From Saccharothrix sp. NRRL B-16314 (GTDB taxonomy: Bacteria > Actinomycetota > Actinomycetes > Mycobacteriales > Pseudonocardiaceae), in contig NZ_JNXC01000016.1 of the NCBI RefSeq assembly GCF_000716595.1, forward strand, positions 79,784 to 143,783: a DNA stretch of 64,000 bases, written 5' to 3'. Made by a program: the position numbers and the translations under genes. The number at the start of each line of letters is the position of its first letter. The first letter of the stretch is position 1. Positions 32,858 through 41,488 of this stretch are shown here, one piece after another. Below the pieces are notes generated by a model, which was not told the origin of the DNA, made no database searches, and saw only the letters and a program-made list of their open reading frames with translations.

Positions 32858-33637
32858 ATGATCGGTGACGCGAATGTCGGGGACGACCCGGCGGACGGCT
32901 GGTTCCCCGAGACCGTGGCCGCGGGCTACGACGCCCCGGGCGGTGCGAACGTGCCCGAGGTGGTGACACCCGCGGTGGACGTCCTCGAAGACCTGGCCGA
33001 CGGTCCGGTGCTCGAGTTCGCCGTCGGCACCGGGCGGATCGCCGCGCCGCTGGCCGCTCGCGGTGTGCCGGTGAGCGGCATCGAGCTGAGCCGGGCGATG
33101 GCGGCGCGGATCGCGGGCAAACCGGGCGGCGACGCGGTCGAGGTCGTGATCGGCGACATGACGACGACGCGGGTGGCCGGTCGGTTCTCCCTGGTCTACC
33201 TGGTGTTCAACACGATCGGCAACGTGACCACGCAGGACGGGCAGGTCGACGTCTTCCGCAACGCGGCTGCGCACCTTCGGCCGGGCGGGCTGTTCCTCGT
33301 CGAGGTGGGCCTGCCGGACCTGCGTCGCCTGCCGCCGGGGCAGGACGTCGTCCCGTTCACGGTGGCGCCCGACGCCCACGGCGGCGGCTACGTCGGGTTC
33401 GACCAGTACGACGTCGTCACGCAGCAGTTCTCGTCGAACCACGTCACCGTGTCGGCGGACGGGACGGGGCGGTTCCGCCGGATTCCCTTCCGGTACGCCT
33501 GGCCGGCCGAGATGGACCTCATGGCGCGCATCGCCGGGATGCGCCTGAAGCACCGCTGGGCGGACTGGGACCGCTCGGAGTTCACCGCGGACAGCACCAA
33601 GCACGTGTCGATCTGGGAGACCGACCAAGGCGCGTGA
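32858..33637 (+). CDS. Class I SAM-dependent methyltransferase
   Basis: 259 aa from ATG 32858. TAGCGT (32844-32849) ends 8 nt upstream, so it is probably leaderless. An in-frame GTG at 32837 precedes that box and is rejected. Motif I is VLEFAVGTGRIAAPLAARG, motif II VSGIELSRAMAARI, then VVIGDMTT and LRPGGLFLVEV (post-III). The acceptor is unknown. The gene stands alone between the M28 peptidase (divergent) and the GH12 cellulase. Confidence 0.87.
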   Translation: MIGDANVGDDPADGWFPETVAAGYDAPGGANVPEVVTPAVDVLEDLADGPVLEFAVGTGRIAAPLAARGVPVSGIELSRAMAARIAGKPGGDAVEVVIGDMTTTRVAGRFSLVYLVFNTIGNVTTQDGQVDVFRNAAAHLRPGGLFLVEVGLPDLRRLPPGQDVVPFTVAPDAHGGGYVGFDQYDVVTQQFSSNHVTVSADGTGRFRRIPFRYAWPAEMDLMARIAGMRLKHRWADWDRSEFTADSTKHVSIWETDQGA

Positions 33638-33756
33638 TGGTGCACCACGTCCGGCGGCGACCATTTCGCGCCGTGGCCGGTTCGGCTGCGGTGACCGGAC
33701 AGCGGCGTGCGCGATCTCTTTCCACGACGGACGGGGCTTGCTACAGTCAGATCCTC

Positions 33757-33770
33757 TGGGAGCGCTCCCA
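33757..33770. promoter_or_regulatory. CebR operator TGGGAGCGCTCCCA before the GH12 gene
   Basis: The exact 14-bp palindrome bound by CebR, the cellobiose-responsive LacI-family repressor of Streptomyces and relatives. A -10-like TACAGT lies at 33742-33747, so the operator covers the likely transcription start. The 196 bp from here to the ATG form a long leader in which I see no gene. Confidence 0.88.
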
Positions 33771-33966
33771 GGGCACTTGCGGAGAACCTCGACGAGGAGG
33801 GCGGAGTGGTCCTGTCACACCCGCGGCCACGTGGTTCTCCTGCGATTCGCTCCCCGATCACCGGAAGGTGATATCGCCCTTTCGGGCGACGCACCGAGGC
33901 GTTCATCCCGTCAACGGTTTCTCGGATGTCGCAACCGCCGCTGCGAGTCCGTCGGAAGGAGTTCCC

Positions 33967-34716
33967 ATGCGAAGCACCGTCCGCGCACTCGTCGCCATCG
34001 GCCTCTTGGCCGCGGGCACGGTCCTCGCCGGCGCAGGACCGGCCCAAGCCGACACGACCATCTGCCAGCAATACGGGTCGACCACCATCCAGGGCCGCTA
34101 CGTGGTCCAGAACAACAGGTGGGGAAGTTCGGCCACGCAGTGCATCAACGTCACCTCGACGGGGTTCCAGATCACCCAGCAGCAGGGCTCCGCGCCGACC
34201 AACGGGGCGCCCCTGTCGTACCCGTCGGTGTTCCTGGGCTGCCACTACACCAACTGTTCCCCCGGCTCGAGCCTGCCCATGCAGGTGAGCCGCATCCGCA
34301 GCGCGACCTCCTCGATCAACTACCGCTACGCCGGCGGCACCTACAACGCCTCCTACGACATCTGGCTCGACCCGACCCCGAAGACGAACGGGGTCAACCA
34401 GATGGAGATCATGATCTGGTTCAACCGTCAGGGCTCCATCCAGCCCATCGGCAGCGCCGTCGGCAACACCACCGTCGGCGGCCGGACCTGGCAGGTGTGG
34501 CGCGGCAGCAACGGCGCCAACAACGTCATCTCCTACGTCGCGCCCTCGCCCGTCTACTCGTGGTCGTTCAACGTCATGGACTTCGTCAACGACGTGCGCA
34601 ACCGCGGCGCGATCACCACTTCCTGGTACCTGACCAGCATCCAGGCCGGTTTCGAACCCTGGAACGGCGGCGTCGGCCTGGCCGTCGACAACTTCTCCGC
34701 CTCGGTCAGCGGCTAG
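33967..34716 (+). CDS. Secreted GH12 endoglucanase
   Basis: 249 aa from ATG 33967 (AAGGAG 7 nt upstream). A signal peptide of about 28 residues ends in GPAQA. GH12 signatures: RYVVQNNRWGSS near the N-terminus, GVNQMEIMIWFNRQG with the nucleophile Glu, and IQAGFEPWNGGVGLAVDNF with the acid/base Glu. Four Cys probably form two disulfides. There is no carbohydrate-binding module, so it may act on accessible cellulose or xyloglucan. It is controlled by the CebR box upstream and followed by a hairpin. Confidence 0.93.
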   Translation: MRSTVRALVAIGLLAAGTVLAGAGPAQADTTICQQYGSTTIQGRYVVQNNRWGSSATQCINVTSTGFQITQQQGSAPTNGAPLSYPSVFLGCHYTNCSPGSSLPMQVSRIRSATSSINYRYAGGTYNASYDIWLDPTPKTNGVNQMEIMIWFNRQGSIQPIGSAVGNTTVGGRTWQVWRGSNGANNVISYVAPSPVYSWSFNVMDFVNDVRNRGAITTSWYLTSIQAGFEPWNGGVGLAVDNFSASVSG

Positions 34717-34725
34717 CAGTCGGTC

Positions 34726-34752
34726 GGGCGCACCCGCCGGTCGGGTGCGCCC
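34726..34752 (+). terminator. Hairpin after the GH12 gene
   Basis: A 10-bp stem (GGGCGCACCC with GGGTGCGCCC) and a 7-nt loop, 9 bp after the stop. There is no T-tract. Confidence 0.55.
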
Positions 34753-34825
34753 GGCACCGCCGCCGCGGCGCGATCCCGACGGACCTGGCTCCGACGCGTC
34801 GCGGATGCCGCGAAGAACAACTTCT

Positions 34826-34869
34826 TTGTTGTCCGAGTGTTGCGGTCTACACTTCTGGGAGCGCTCCCA
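34826..34869 (+). promoter_or_regulatory. Promoter plus CebR operator before the GH26 gene
   Basis: TTGTTG (34826-34831), 16 bp, then TACACT (34848-34853). The CebR palindrome TGGGAGCGCTCCCA (34856-34869) begins 2 bp after the -10 box and covers the expected start site, the classical repressor position. Confidence 0.85.
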
Positions 34870-34924
34870 GTCACGCGTCACGGCGGCGCCCCCCAGGCCA
34901 ACGGCGGTGAAGGGACCAATCGAC

Positions 34925-37000
34925 GTGAGGTTGTTGCTGCTCGTCTCCCTGTTAGCCCTGACGCTCGCCCCACCGGCGGTCGCCGCCGCACCGGGCGAGT
35001 GGATCGAGGCCGAGGACGGCGCGCTGTCCGGCGTCGTGGTCGAGACGACCGTCGAGGGCTTCTCGGGCACCGGTTACGTCGGCGGCTTCGACGAGGCCGC
35101 CGACCACGTGACCATCATCATCCCGGACAGCCCCGGCGGCCTGCACGACCTCACCGTCCGCTACGCCGCGCCCAACGGGGCGAAGAAGACCGCGGTGTCG
35201 CTCAACGGCAGCGCGGTCGGCGAGGTCGCGCTGGCCGAGAGCGCCGGGTTCACCGAGGCCACGGGCGCGAAGTTGATGCTGGCCGAGGGCGACAACACGG
35301 TCACCTTCACCACCGGCTGGGGCTGGTACCTGATCGACGCGATCGGCGTCGCACCGAGCGCGCCGTCCGCGCCGGGCGTGCACGAGGCCGAGGACGGCCT
35401 GCTGAACGGCGTCGTCGTCGAGTCGAGCGTCGCGGGCTTCTCGGGTCGCGGCTACGTGGCGGGTTTCGACACCGGCACGGACCACGTGACGATCACGATC
35501 CCCGACAGCCCGGGAGGGCTGCACGACCTGACCATCCTCTACGCCACGCCGTACGGCGCGAAGACGGCGTCGCTGTCGCTCAACGGCAGCGGACTCGGTG
35601 ACGTCTCCTTCCCGGAGAACCCGACGTTCACCTCGATCCCCGCGGGCAAGGTGCTGCTGCGACCGGGTGACAACACGGTCACCATCACCAACAACTGGGG
35701 CTGGTACCTGATCGACGCGATCAAGGTGACGCCCAGCGCGCCGCGCGGACCGCACCAGGTCACCGGCGCGTTGACCGACCCGGCCGCCACGGCCGAGGCC
35801 AAGGGTCTGATGCGGTACCTGGCGGACAACTACGGCGAGAACACCCTGTCGGGCCAGCAGGACCAGGGCAGCATCGACTGGGTCGAGCAGAACACCGGCA
35901 AGGCGCCCGCCATCGCAGGCCTCGACCTCATGGACTACTCGCCGAGCCGGGTCGAGCGCGGCACCGTCGGCGCGGACGTGGACCACGCCCTGGCCTACGA
36001 CCGGCGCGGCGGCATCGTGACGCTGGCCTGGCACTGGAACGCGCCGTCCGGGCTGATCGACGTGCCGGGCAAGGAGTGGTGGCGCGGGTTCTACACGGAC
36101 GCGACGACGTTCGACGTGGCCGCCGCGCTCGCGGACCCGACGTCGGCGGACTACAAGCTGCTGATCCGGGACATGGACGCGATCGCCGTGCAGCTCAAGC
36201 GGCTGGCGGACGCGAAGGTGCCGGTGCTGTGGCGACCGCTGCACGAGGCCGAGGGCGGCTGGTTCTGGTGGGGTGCCAAAGGGCCCGGCCCGGCCAAGGA
36301 GCTGTACCGGCTGCTGCACCAGCGCCTGGTCGGCCACCACGGCCTGCACAACCTGATCTGGGTGTGGAACTCGATCGCGCCGGAGTGGTACCCCGGTGAC
36401 GACCTCGTGGACGTCGTGAGCATGGACTCGTACCCGCCGCAGGGCGACCACGGTCCGGTGATCGGCCCGTACGAGCGGCTGGTCGAGCTGGGCGGCGACC
36501 GCAAGCTGGTGGCGCTGGGCGAGGTGGGCTCCATCCCGGACCCCGACCTGGTCCGCGCGTACGAAGCCCGGTGGTCGTGGTTCGTCACGTGGTCGGGTTC
36601 GTTCATCCAGGACGGCGTGACCAATCCGCGTGACTTCGTGCAGCGCGTCTACGACCACCGGCACGTGATCACGCTCGACGAACTGCCCGCCTTCAAGACC
36701 ACCCCGGGCCGGTGCGCGGCGACGATGCGCGTGGTGGCGCAGTGGGGTACCGGCTACCACGTCGAGATCACCCTGCGGCACGAGGAGAACTCGCCGTCCG
36801 CGGGTTGGCGGGTGACCTGGCCGTTCGCGGACGGGCACGTCCGGCACACCTGGGGTGCGGCCATCACCACCGACGGCACGACCGCGACGGCGAAGAACCT
36901 GTCGTGGAACGCCGCCGTCAAGCCGGGGGAGTCCGTCACGTTCGGCTACCTCGCCAGTGGCTCCCCGACAGCGCCTGCCTTGACTTGCGCTATCGGGTGA
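34925..37000 (+). CDS. Secreted beta-mannanase: CBM35-CBM35-GH26-CBM2
   Basis: 691 aa from GTG 34925, which directly opens a signal peptide (RLLLLVSLLALTLAPPAVAAA). AAGGGA lies 10 nt upstream. Two tandem CBM35 modules (about 25-145 and 150-270) share EAEDG, then FSG-GYV-GFD and DHVTI-IPDSPGG. GH26 (about 278-590) has LWRPLHEAEGGWFWWG with the acid/base Glu and LVALGEVGSIPD with the nucleophile Glu. The last 97 residues are a CBM2 (CAATMRVVAQWGTGYHVEI ... ALTC) bounded by two Cys. It should cut mannan or glucomannan while anchored to mannan (CBM35) and cellulose (CBM2). It is CebR-controlled. The gene overlaps the convergent GGDEF/EAL gene by 11 bp. Confidence 0.94.
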   Translation: MRLLLLVSLLALTLAPPAVAAAPGEWIEAEDGALSGVVVETTVEGFSGTGYVGGFDEAADHVTIIIPDSPGGLHDLTVRYAAPNGAKKTAVSLNGSAVGEVALAESAGFTEATGAKLMLAEGDNTVTFTTGWGWYLIDAIGVAPSAPSAPGVHEAEDGLLNGVVVESSVAGFSGRGYVAGFDTGTDHVTITIPDSPGGLHDLTILYATPYGAKTASLSLNGSGLGDVSFPENPTFTSIPAGKVLLRPGDNTVTITNNWGWYLIDAIKVTPSAPRGPHQVTGALTDPAATAEAKGLMRYLADNYGENTLSGQQDQGSIDWVEQNTGKAPAIAGLDLMDYSPSRVERGTVGADVDHALAYDRRGGIVTLAWHWNAPSGLIDVPGKEWWRGFYTDATTFDVAAALADPTSADYKLLIRDMDAIAVQLKRLADAKVPVLWRPLHEAEGGWFWWGAKGPGPAKELYRLLHQRLVGHHGLHNLIWVWNSIAPEWYPGDDLVDVVSMDSYPPQGDHGPVIGPYERLVELGGDRKLVALGEVGSIPDPDLVRAYEARWSWFVTWSGSFIQDGVTNPRDFVQRVYDHRHVITLDELPAFKTTPGRCAATMRVVAQWGTGYHVEITLRHEENSPSAGWRVTWPFADGHVRHTWGAAITTDGTTATAKNLSWNAAVKPGESVTFGYLASGSPTAPALTCAIG

Positions 37001-39089
37001 TCGCGTCCGGTGGACCGGCGGGAGCGAACAGGGGACCGGACGCGGTGTCCGCACCCACCTCCCGCCACCACCGGGCTTGTCCGGGTGTCGTGACGCCGGC
37101 CGCGGTCAGGCCGATGCCGGCGTCGCGCACCACTTCGAGCACGCCGGCCAACGCCCGCGACACCGTCGATCCCGGCTCCGTCGCGGACGACTGCGCCATC
37201 CGCACCGCCCGCACCGACCCGCCCTCGACCAACCGCACCAGGTCGGCGGGCGCGGCGGTGAAGTCCTCCAGCTCGACGCCGACCTCGTGCTCCGCCAGGT
37301 AGCCCAGGTTGTCGGCGGCCTCACCGAGATCGCCGAACAGCGCCTGAGCGGGCGCGCCCAACCTCAGCGACGACGCCGGCAACCCGGTCTCGGACAGCAC
37401 GTCCCGCACCACGCCGAGCAAGTCGGGGTCCGCCGCCTGGCTCGGGGTCAACGCCCACCGCACCGGCAGGCCGCGGCCGGGTTCCCGCCGCCACTCCCGC
37501 GCCTGCTCGCACGCCTCCCGCAGCGCCCACGTGCCCAGCGGCACGATCAGCCCGGTGTCCTCGGCCAACGCCAGGCACTGCTCGTGCGGCAGCCCGCCCA
37601 ACGCCGGGTGGTCCCAGCGCAACACCACGTCCGCCGACTCCACCCGCCCGTCCGCGAGCCGCACCACCGGCCGGTACAGCACCCGGATCTCGCCGTTCTC
37701 CCACGCGCCGGGCATGGTCGCGGCCAGGCTGGACGTGCGCCGGTCGCGGCCGTCCTGCGCCCGGTCGGCCAACTCCCACTGCCGGCGCCCGACGCCCCTG
37801 GCCCGACGCAGCGTGAGGTCCGCCGAGTCGAGCAGGTCCGACGGCGTCGAGTCGCGCGGCGGCCGGTGCACCACGCCGATCGTCGCGGACACCGCCACCC
37901 GGTGGCCGTCGGCGTGGAACGGCGCGGACAGCAGGTCGTTGATCCGCCGGATCATCGTCACCACGTCCGGCGTCGACGGCGTGTTCTCCACCAGGATCGC
38001 GAACTCGTCGTGGCCGAACCGGGCCACCATCGCGTTCTCCTCCACGACCAGCGCCCGCAGCCGACCGGCCACGATCTTGAGCACGTGGTCGCCGACCTCA
38101 CGGCCGAGCCCGCCGGTGATGCGCGAGAAACCGTCGAGGTCGAGGTGGAACACGCTGACACCGGCGCCCGGGTCCGCCGTGCGCAGCGCCTGTTCCAGCC
38201 GGCTGGTGAAGTACTGCCGGTTCGGCAGCCTGGTCAGCACGTCGTGCAGCGCCTGGTGGTTGAGCTGGCCTTGCAGCAGGTTGACGTCCGTCGCGTCCTC
38301 GGCGAGCACCATCACCTGCGCCGGGCTTTCACTGCGGCGCAGCGGCGACAGGGTGAGCGTCACCCAGGCCAGCTCGCCGTCGGCGCGCAGCAGCTGGCGC
38401 GGCTGGGTGATCGACACCGTGCCGCCACCGGCCAGCTCCGCGAAATCGGCACGCAACGCGGTGCGGTCGTCCTCGTGCACCAGCTCGAACACCGACGTCG
38501 CCGCCAGCTCGGCGGGCGTCCGGTCCACGATCCGGCCCAGCGCGGCGTTCGACCGCACCAACTTGCCGTCCAGGTCCGAGATCGCGATACCGGTGGACAG
38601 GTGGTGCTCCAGCAGTTCCAGCCGGGCCTCGCTGAACTGGAGTTCGACCTGCGCCTCGCGCATCGCCCGGTACAGCGAGCGGCCCAGCTGCTCCTGCTGC
38701 GCCAGCGTGGAGGCCCTGACCCGGTCCACGAACGCGGCGGCCAGCGAGGCGATCACGTCCACCACGCGTTCGCGCAGCTTGTCCGGCGGCGCGAGCGCGG
38801 GCATGGCCATCAGGCCCTTGCCCACGATCTCCACCGACGCCTGGAGAGCCTCGGCGGTGGTGCAGTTCAGGTCGACCAGCGCTTCGCCCGCCTCGCGGCC
38901 CGCGCGCTGCGCCAACGACCCGCTCGTCACCCCCGCGCACAGCTGTTCCACGAGGCCGAGCAGCTTGCGCTCCAGCTCGGTGGTGGCCATCGGGATGAAC
39001 GTCCTGGAGCTGAGCAGGTACGCCCACTTCTTCGCGAGCCTGGTGCGGGCACGCAGCCCGTCCGCGTCCTGGGGGAGCGGCGCCGTCAT
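36990..39089 (-). CDS. PAS-GGDEF-EAL protein with degenerate EAL
   Basis: 699 aa. An N-terminal helical domain of about 155 residues (KWAYLLSSRTFIPMATTELER ..., a sensor seen in Streptomyces c-di-GMP proteins) comes first. PAS follows (about 160-280; GIAISDLDGKLVRSNAALGRI), then GGDEF (about 295-450) with ALHDVLTRLPNRQYF and an active loop reading ARFGHDEFAIL (GHDEF). EAL comes last (about 475-699) with DVVLRWDHPALG in place of EALLRW and none of the usual metal ligands. So the phosphodiesterase half is probably dead, and cyclase activity is uncertain because of His at the second position. The start is 1 nt after the stop of the DUF574 methyltransferase gene, so the two are translated together. 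Confidence 0.9.
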   Translation of the reverse strand: MTAPLPQDADGLRARTRLAKKWAYLLSSRTFIPMATTELERKLLGLVEQLCAGVTSGSLAQRAGREAGEALVDLNCTTAEALQASVEIVGKGLMAMPALAPPDKLRERVVDVIASLAAAFVDRVRASTLAQQEQLGRSLYRAMREAQVELQFSEARLELLEHHLSTGIAISDLDGKLVRSNAALGRIVDRTPAELAATSVFELVHEDDRTALRADFAELAGGGTVSITQPRQLLRADGELAWVTLTLSPLRRSESPAQVMVLAEDATDVNLLQGQLNHQALHDVLTRLPNRQYFTSRLEQALRTADPGAGVSVFHLDLDGFSRITGGLGREVGDHVLKIVAGRLRALVVEENAMVARFGHDEFAILVENTPSTPDVVTMIRRINDLLSAPFHADGHRVAVSATIGVVHRPPRDSTPSDLLDSADLTLRRARGVGRRQWELADRAQDGRDRRTSSLAATMPGAWENGEIRVLYRPVVRLADGRVESADVVLRWDHPALGGLPHEQCLALAEDTGLIVPLGTWALREACEQAREWRREPGRGLPVRWALTPSQAADPDLLGVVRDVLSETGLPASSLRLGAPAQALFGDLGEAADNLGYLAEHEVGVELEDFTAAPADLVRLVEGGSVRAVRMAQSSATEPGSTVSRALAGVLEVVRDAGIGLTAAGVTTPGQARWWREVGADTASGPLFAPAGPPDAITR

Positions 39090-39090
39090 C

Positions 39091-39921
39091 TCAGCGGCCT
39101 CCGGTGACCGGCTTGTGCCCCACGCCGGCCCAGACCTGGGTGTTGTCCTCGGGCTTGTCCGCGATGTCGCCGGCGCCGCCCGGCCGCCACAGCGCGTGGC
39201 CGACCACACCCGGCGGGACGAGTTCGTAGCCGTCGAACAGGGACGTCACCTCGGCGTGCGTGCGGTAGACCAGGTTGTCCTTGGACCTGCTCTCCCGCAC
39301 GGTGTCCGCGGCGCGCGCCATGGTGTCGGGGCGGTCGTCGGCGGTGGCGTGCGAGATCACCATGAAGCTCCCGGGCGCCAGCCGGTCCCGGTACCGGGCC
39401 AGCAGCCCGCCGGGCTCCTCCTCCGGTCTGACGAAGTGGACGACCAGCAGCAGGAGCAGCGCGACGGGCTCGTCGAAGTCGAGCAGCCCGGTCACCTCGG
39501 GCCGGCTGAGCACGTCCTCCGGTTCCCGCAGGTCGGCCTGCACGGCGGTGGTGTTCTCGTCGTCGGCGAGCAGCAGTCGGCTGTGCACGACGGCCACCGG
39601 GTCCTTGTCCACGTAGACCACCCGGCAGCCCCGCGCCACGTCGCGCACGATCTCGTGCACGTTGCCCGCCGTGGGGATGCCCGAGCCGATGTCGAGGAAC
39701 TGCCGGACACCGCGCTCGGCGAGGTAGGTGACCGCGCGGCGCAGGAACGCGCGGTTCAGCCGGACCAGGTCCCGCGCGCCGGGCAGCACCTTGAGCATCT
39801 GGTCGCCCATGGCGCGGTCGACGGCGAGGTTGTGCGCGCCGCCCAGCAGGTAGTCGTAGGTGCGGGCCACGCTCGGCACCGTGACGTCGATGCCTTCCGG
39901 TACCCAGTCGAGATCGCTCAT
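39091..39921 (-). CDS. DUF574-type S-adenosylmethionine methyltransferase
   Basis: 276 aa from ATG 39921 (GGAG 7 nt upstream). An in-frame ATG at 39963 has no such site. It has the Streptomyces SAM-methyltransferase family (Methyltransf_19) layout: PSVARTYDYLLGGAHNLAVD at the N-terminus, then RQFLDIGSGIPTAGNVHEI (SAM loop), VVYVDKDPVAVVHSR, AVQADLREPEDVL, and a C-terminal LWRPGGAGD. These proteins are very common in actinomycetes, often near regulators, with unknown acceptors. The pairing with a c-di-GMP protein is tight (TGA, 1 nt, ATG). Confidence 0.9.
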   Translation of the reverse strand: MSDLDWVPEGIDVTVPSVARTYDYLLGGAHNLAVDRAMGDQMLKVLPGARDLVRLNRAFLRRAVTYLAERGVRQFLDIGSGIPTAGNVHEIVRDVARGCRVVYVDKDPVAVVHSRLLLADDENTTAVQADLREPEDVLSRPEVTGLLDFDEPVALLLLLVVHFVRPEEEPGGLLARYRDRLAPGSFMVISHATADDRPDTMARAADTVRESRSKDNLVYRTHAEVTSLFDGYELVPPGVVGHALWRPGGAGDIADKPEDNTQVWAGVGHKPVTGGR

Positions 39922-40106
39922 CGCGTGCTCCGGGGGCCTTTCGCGCTTGGTGAACCAGGACATCCAACCGCCCGAGTGCGGCAGGCACCAGCGGATTCGA
40001 CAATATAACTCCAATGCGCGATCCCGTTGTGGTCCGGCCTGCGCATAGAGTGCACGCCGTCGATGACTTGCCGGACGACTTGCTCGAAACCGAGGAGTGG
40101 CGCCCG

Positions 40107-41468
40107 ATGACGGCCGGCCCGAATACCGGCGACGACAGCGCGACCCGCGGACCTGGGGCACCTACGGTTCCCGGGCGATTGCCCGTGCTCGGGCACACCG
40201 CCTCCTTGCTGCGACAACGCCTGGCGTTCACCGCAGATCTGCGGTCTTACGGTCCGGTGGTGCGGATCTTCCTCGGCGTCCTGTCGCTGCACTTCGTCAC
40301 CACGGCCGAATTGGCGCACCAGGTGCTGACCGGCGAGACGGACAAGTTCGACAAGGGCATCTTCGTCGACAAACTGCGGCGCGCGTTCGGGAACGGGCTG
40401 GTCAGCACCAACGGCGATTTCTACCGACGGCAACGCCGGATGATCCAGCCCGCGTTCCACCGCCGACCGCTGACCGGGTATTCGGCGACGATGACCGAAT
40501 TGGCTGCTGACCTGGCGAATTCCTGGCGGGATGGACAGACCGTGCCGCTCGATCGGGTGATGCAGAACCTGGCGATCTCGGTGGTCGGCCGCACGCTGTT
40601 CTCCACCGATTTCGGACCCGTGACGAGCGCGGCGATCCGGGCGCACACCCCGACGCTGATCAGGCTGGGCGTGGTGCGCGCGCTGTCGCCGCCGGGGCTG
40701 GAGAAGCTGCCGCTCCCGGCGAACCGGCGGTTCGACCGGGCCGTCGCGCACGTGCACCGGGTCGTGGACGACGTGGTCGAGTCGTCCTGCGGCGACCGCG
40801 GCGACCTGCTGTCCGTGCTGCTGAACGCGCGGGACGAGGACACCGGCGAGCCGATGGGCCGGCAGCAGCTCCGCGACGAGGTGGTCACCCTGCTCACCGC
40901 GGGCACCGAGACCACCGGCATCGCGCTGGCCTGGCTGTTCCACGAACTGGCCCGCAACCCGCGGGTGGAACGGCGGGTGCACGCCGAGGTGGACGACGTG
41001 CTCGGCGGCCGTGCCGCGACGATCGGCGACCTCCGCCGGCTGCCGTACCTCCAGCGCGTGATCACGGAGGTGCTGCGCCGCTACCCGTTGTGGATCATGC
41101 TGCGGCGGACCAACACGTCGGTGTCGCTGGGCGGTGTGCGGGTGCCGGCGGGCACCGAGGTCGGCTTCAGCCCGCACGCGCTGCACCACGACCCGCGCTA
41201 CTACGACGAACCGGAGCGCTTCGACCCCGACCGGTGGCTGCCCGAACGCGCCGCCAAGCTGCCCAAGGGCGCGTACGTGCCGTTCGCGGGAGGCCTGCAC
41301 CACTGCCCCGGCCACGCGTTCGCGCACGTCGAGATCGCGATCGTCGCGGCGACCCTCGCCGCCCGCTGGCGGCTCGTACCCGTGCCGGGGAAGCCCGTGC
41401 GCCCCAGGGTGATCGGCCTGCTGTACCCGAACCGGCTGCCGATGACCGCCCACTCCCGTCCCCGCTGA
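40107..41468 (+). CDS. Cytochrome P450 (CYP4/CYP102-like clan)
   Basis: 453 aa from ATG 40107 (GAGGAG 9 nt upstream). An in-frame ATG at 40014 is possible. The N-terminus runs PTVPGRLPVLGHTASLLRQR. I-helix LLTAGTETTGIAL (AGTETT), K-helix EVLRRY (ExxR), a PERF-like ERFDPDRWLPE and the heme loop VPFAGGLHHCPGHAFAHVE are all canonical. It resembles the longer, fatty-acid or terpene hydroxylating bacterial P450s. A secreted hydrolase follows after 20 bp. No redox partner gene is adjacent. An AT-rich element (CAATATAACT near 40002) could serve as promoter. Confidence 0.92.
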   Translation: MTAGPNTGDDSATRGPGAPTVPGRLPVLGHTASLLRQRLAFTADLRSYGPVVRIFLGVLSLHFVTTAELAHQVLTGETDKFDKGIFVDKLRRAFGNGLVSTNGDFYRRQRRMIQPAFHRRPLTGYSATMTELAADLANSWRDGQTVPLDRVMQNLAISVVGRTLFSTDFGPVTSAAIRAHTPTLIRLGVVRALSPPGLEKLPLPANRRFDRAVAHVHRVVDDVVESSCGDRGDLLSVLLNARDEDTGEPMGRQQLRDEVVTLLTAGTETTGIALAWLFHELARNPRVERRVHAEVDDVLGGRAATIGDLRRLPYLQRVITEVLRRYPLWIMLRRTNTSVSLGGVRVPAGTEVGFSPHALHHDPRYYDEPERFDPDRWLPERAAKLPKGAYVPFAGGLHHCPGHAFAHVEIAIVAATLAARWRLVPVPGKPVRPRVIGLLYPNRLPMTAHSRPR

Positions 41469-41488
41469 CCTGCTGGAGGTCGTCCTTC

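Noticed and set aside
34960..35750. Long direct repeat inside the mannanase gene
   Set aside because: It is explained by the two homologous CBM35 modules of one protein.
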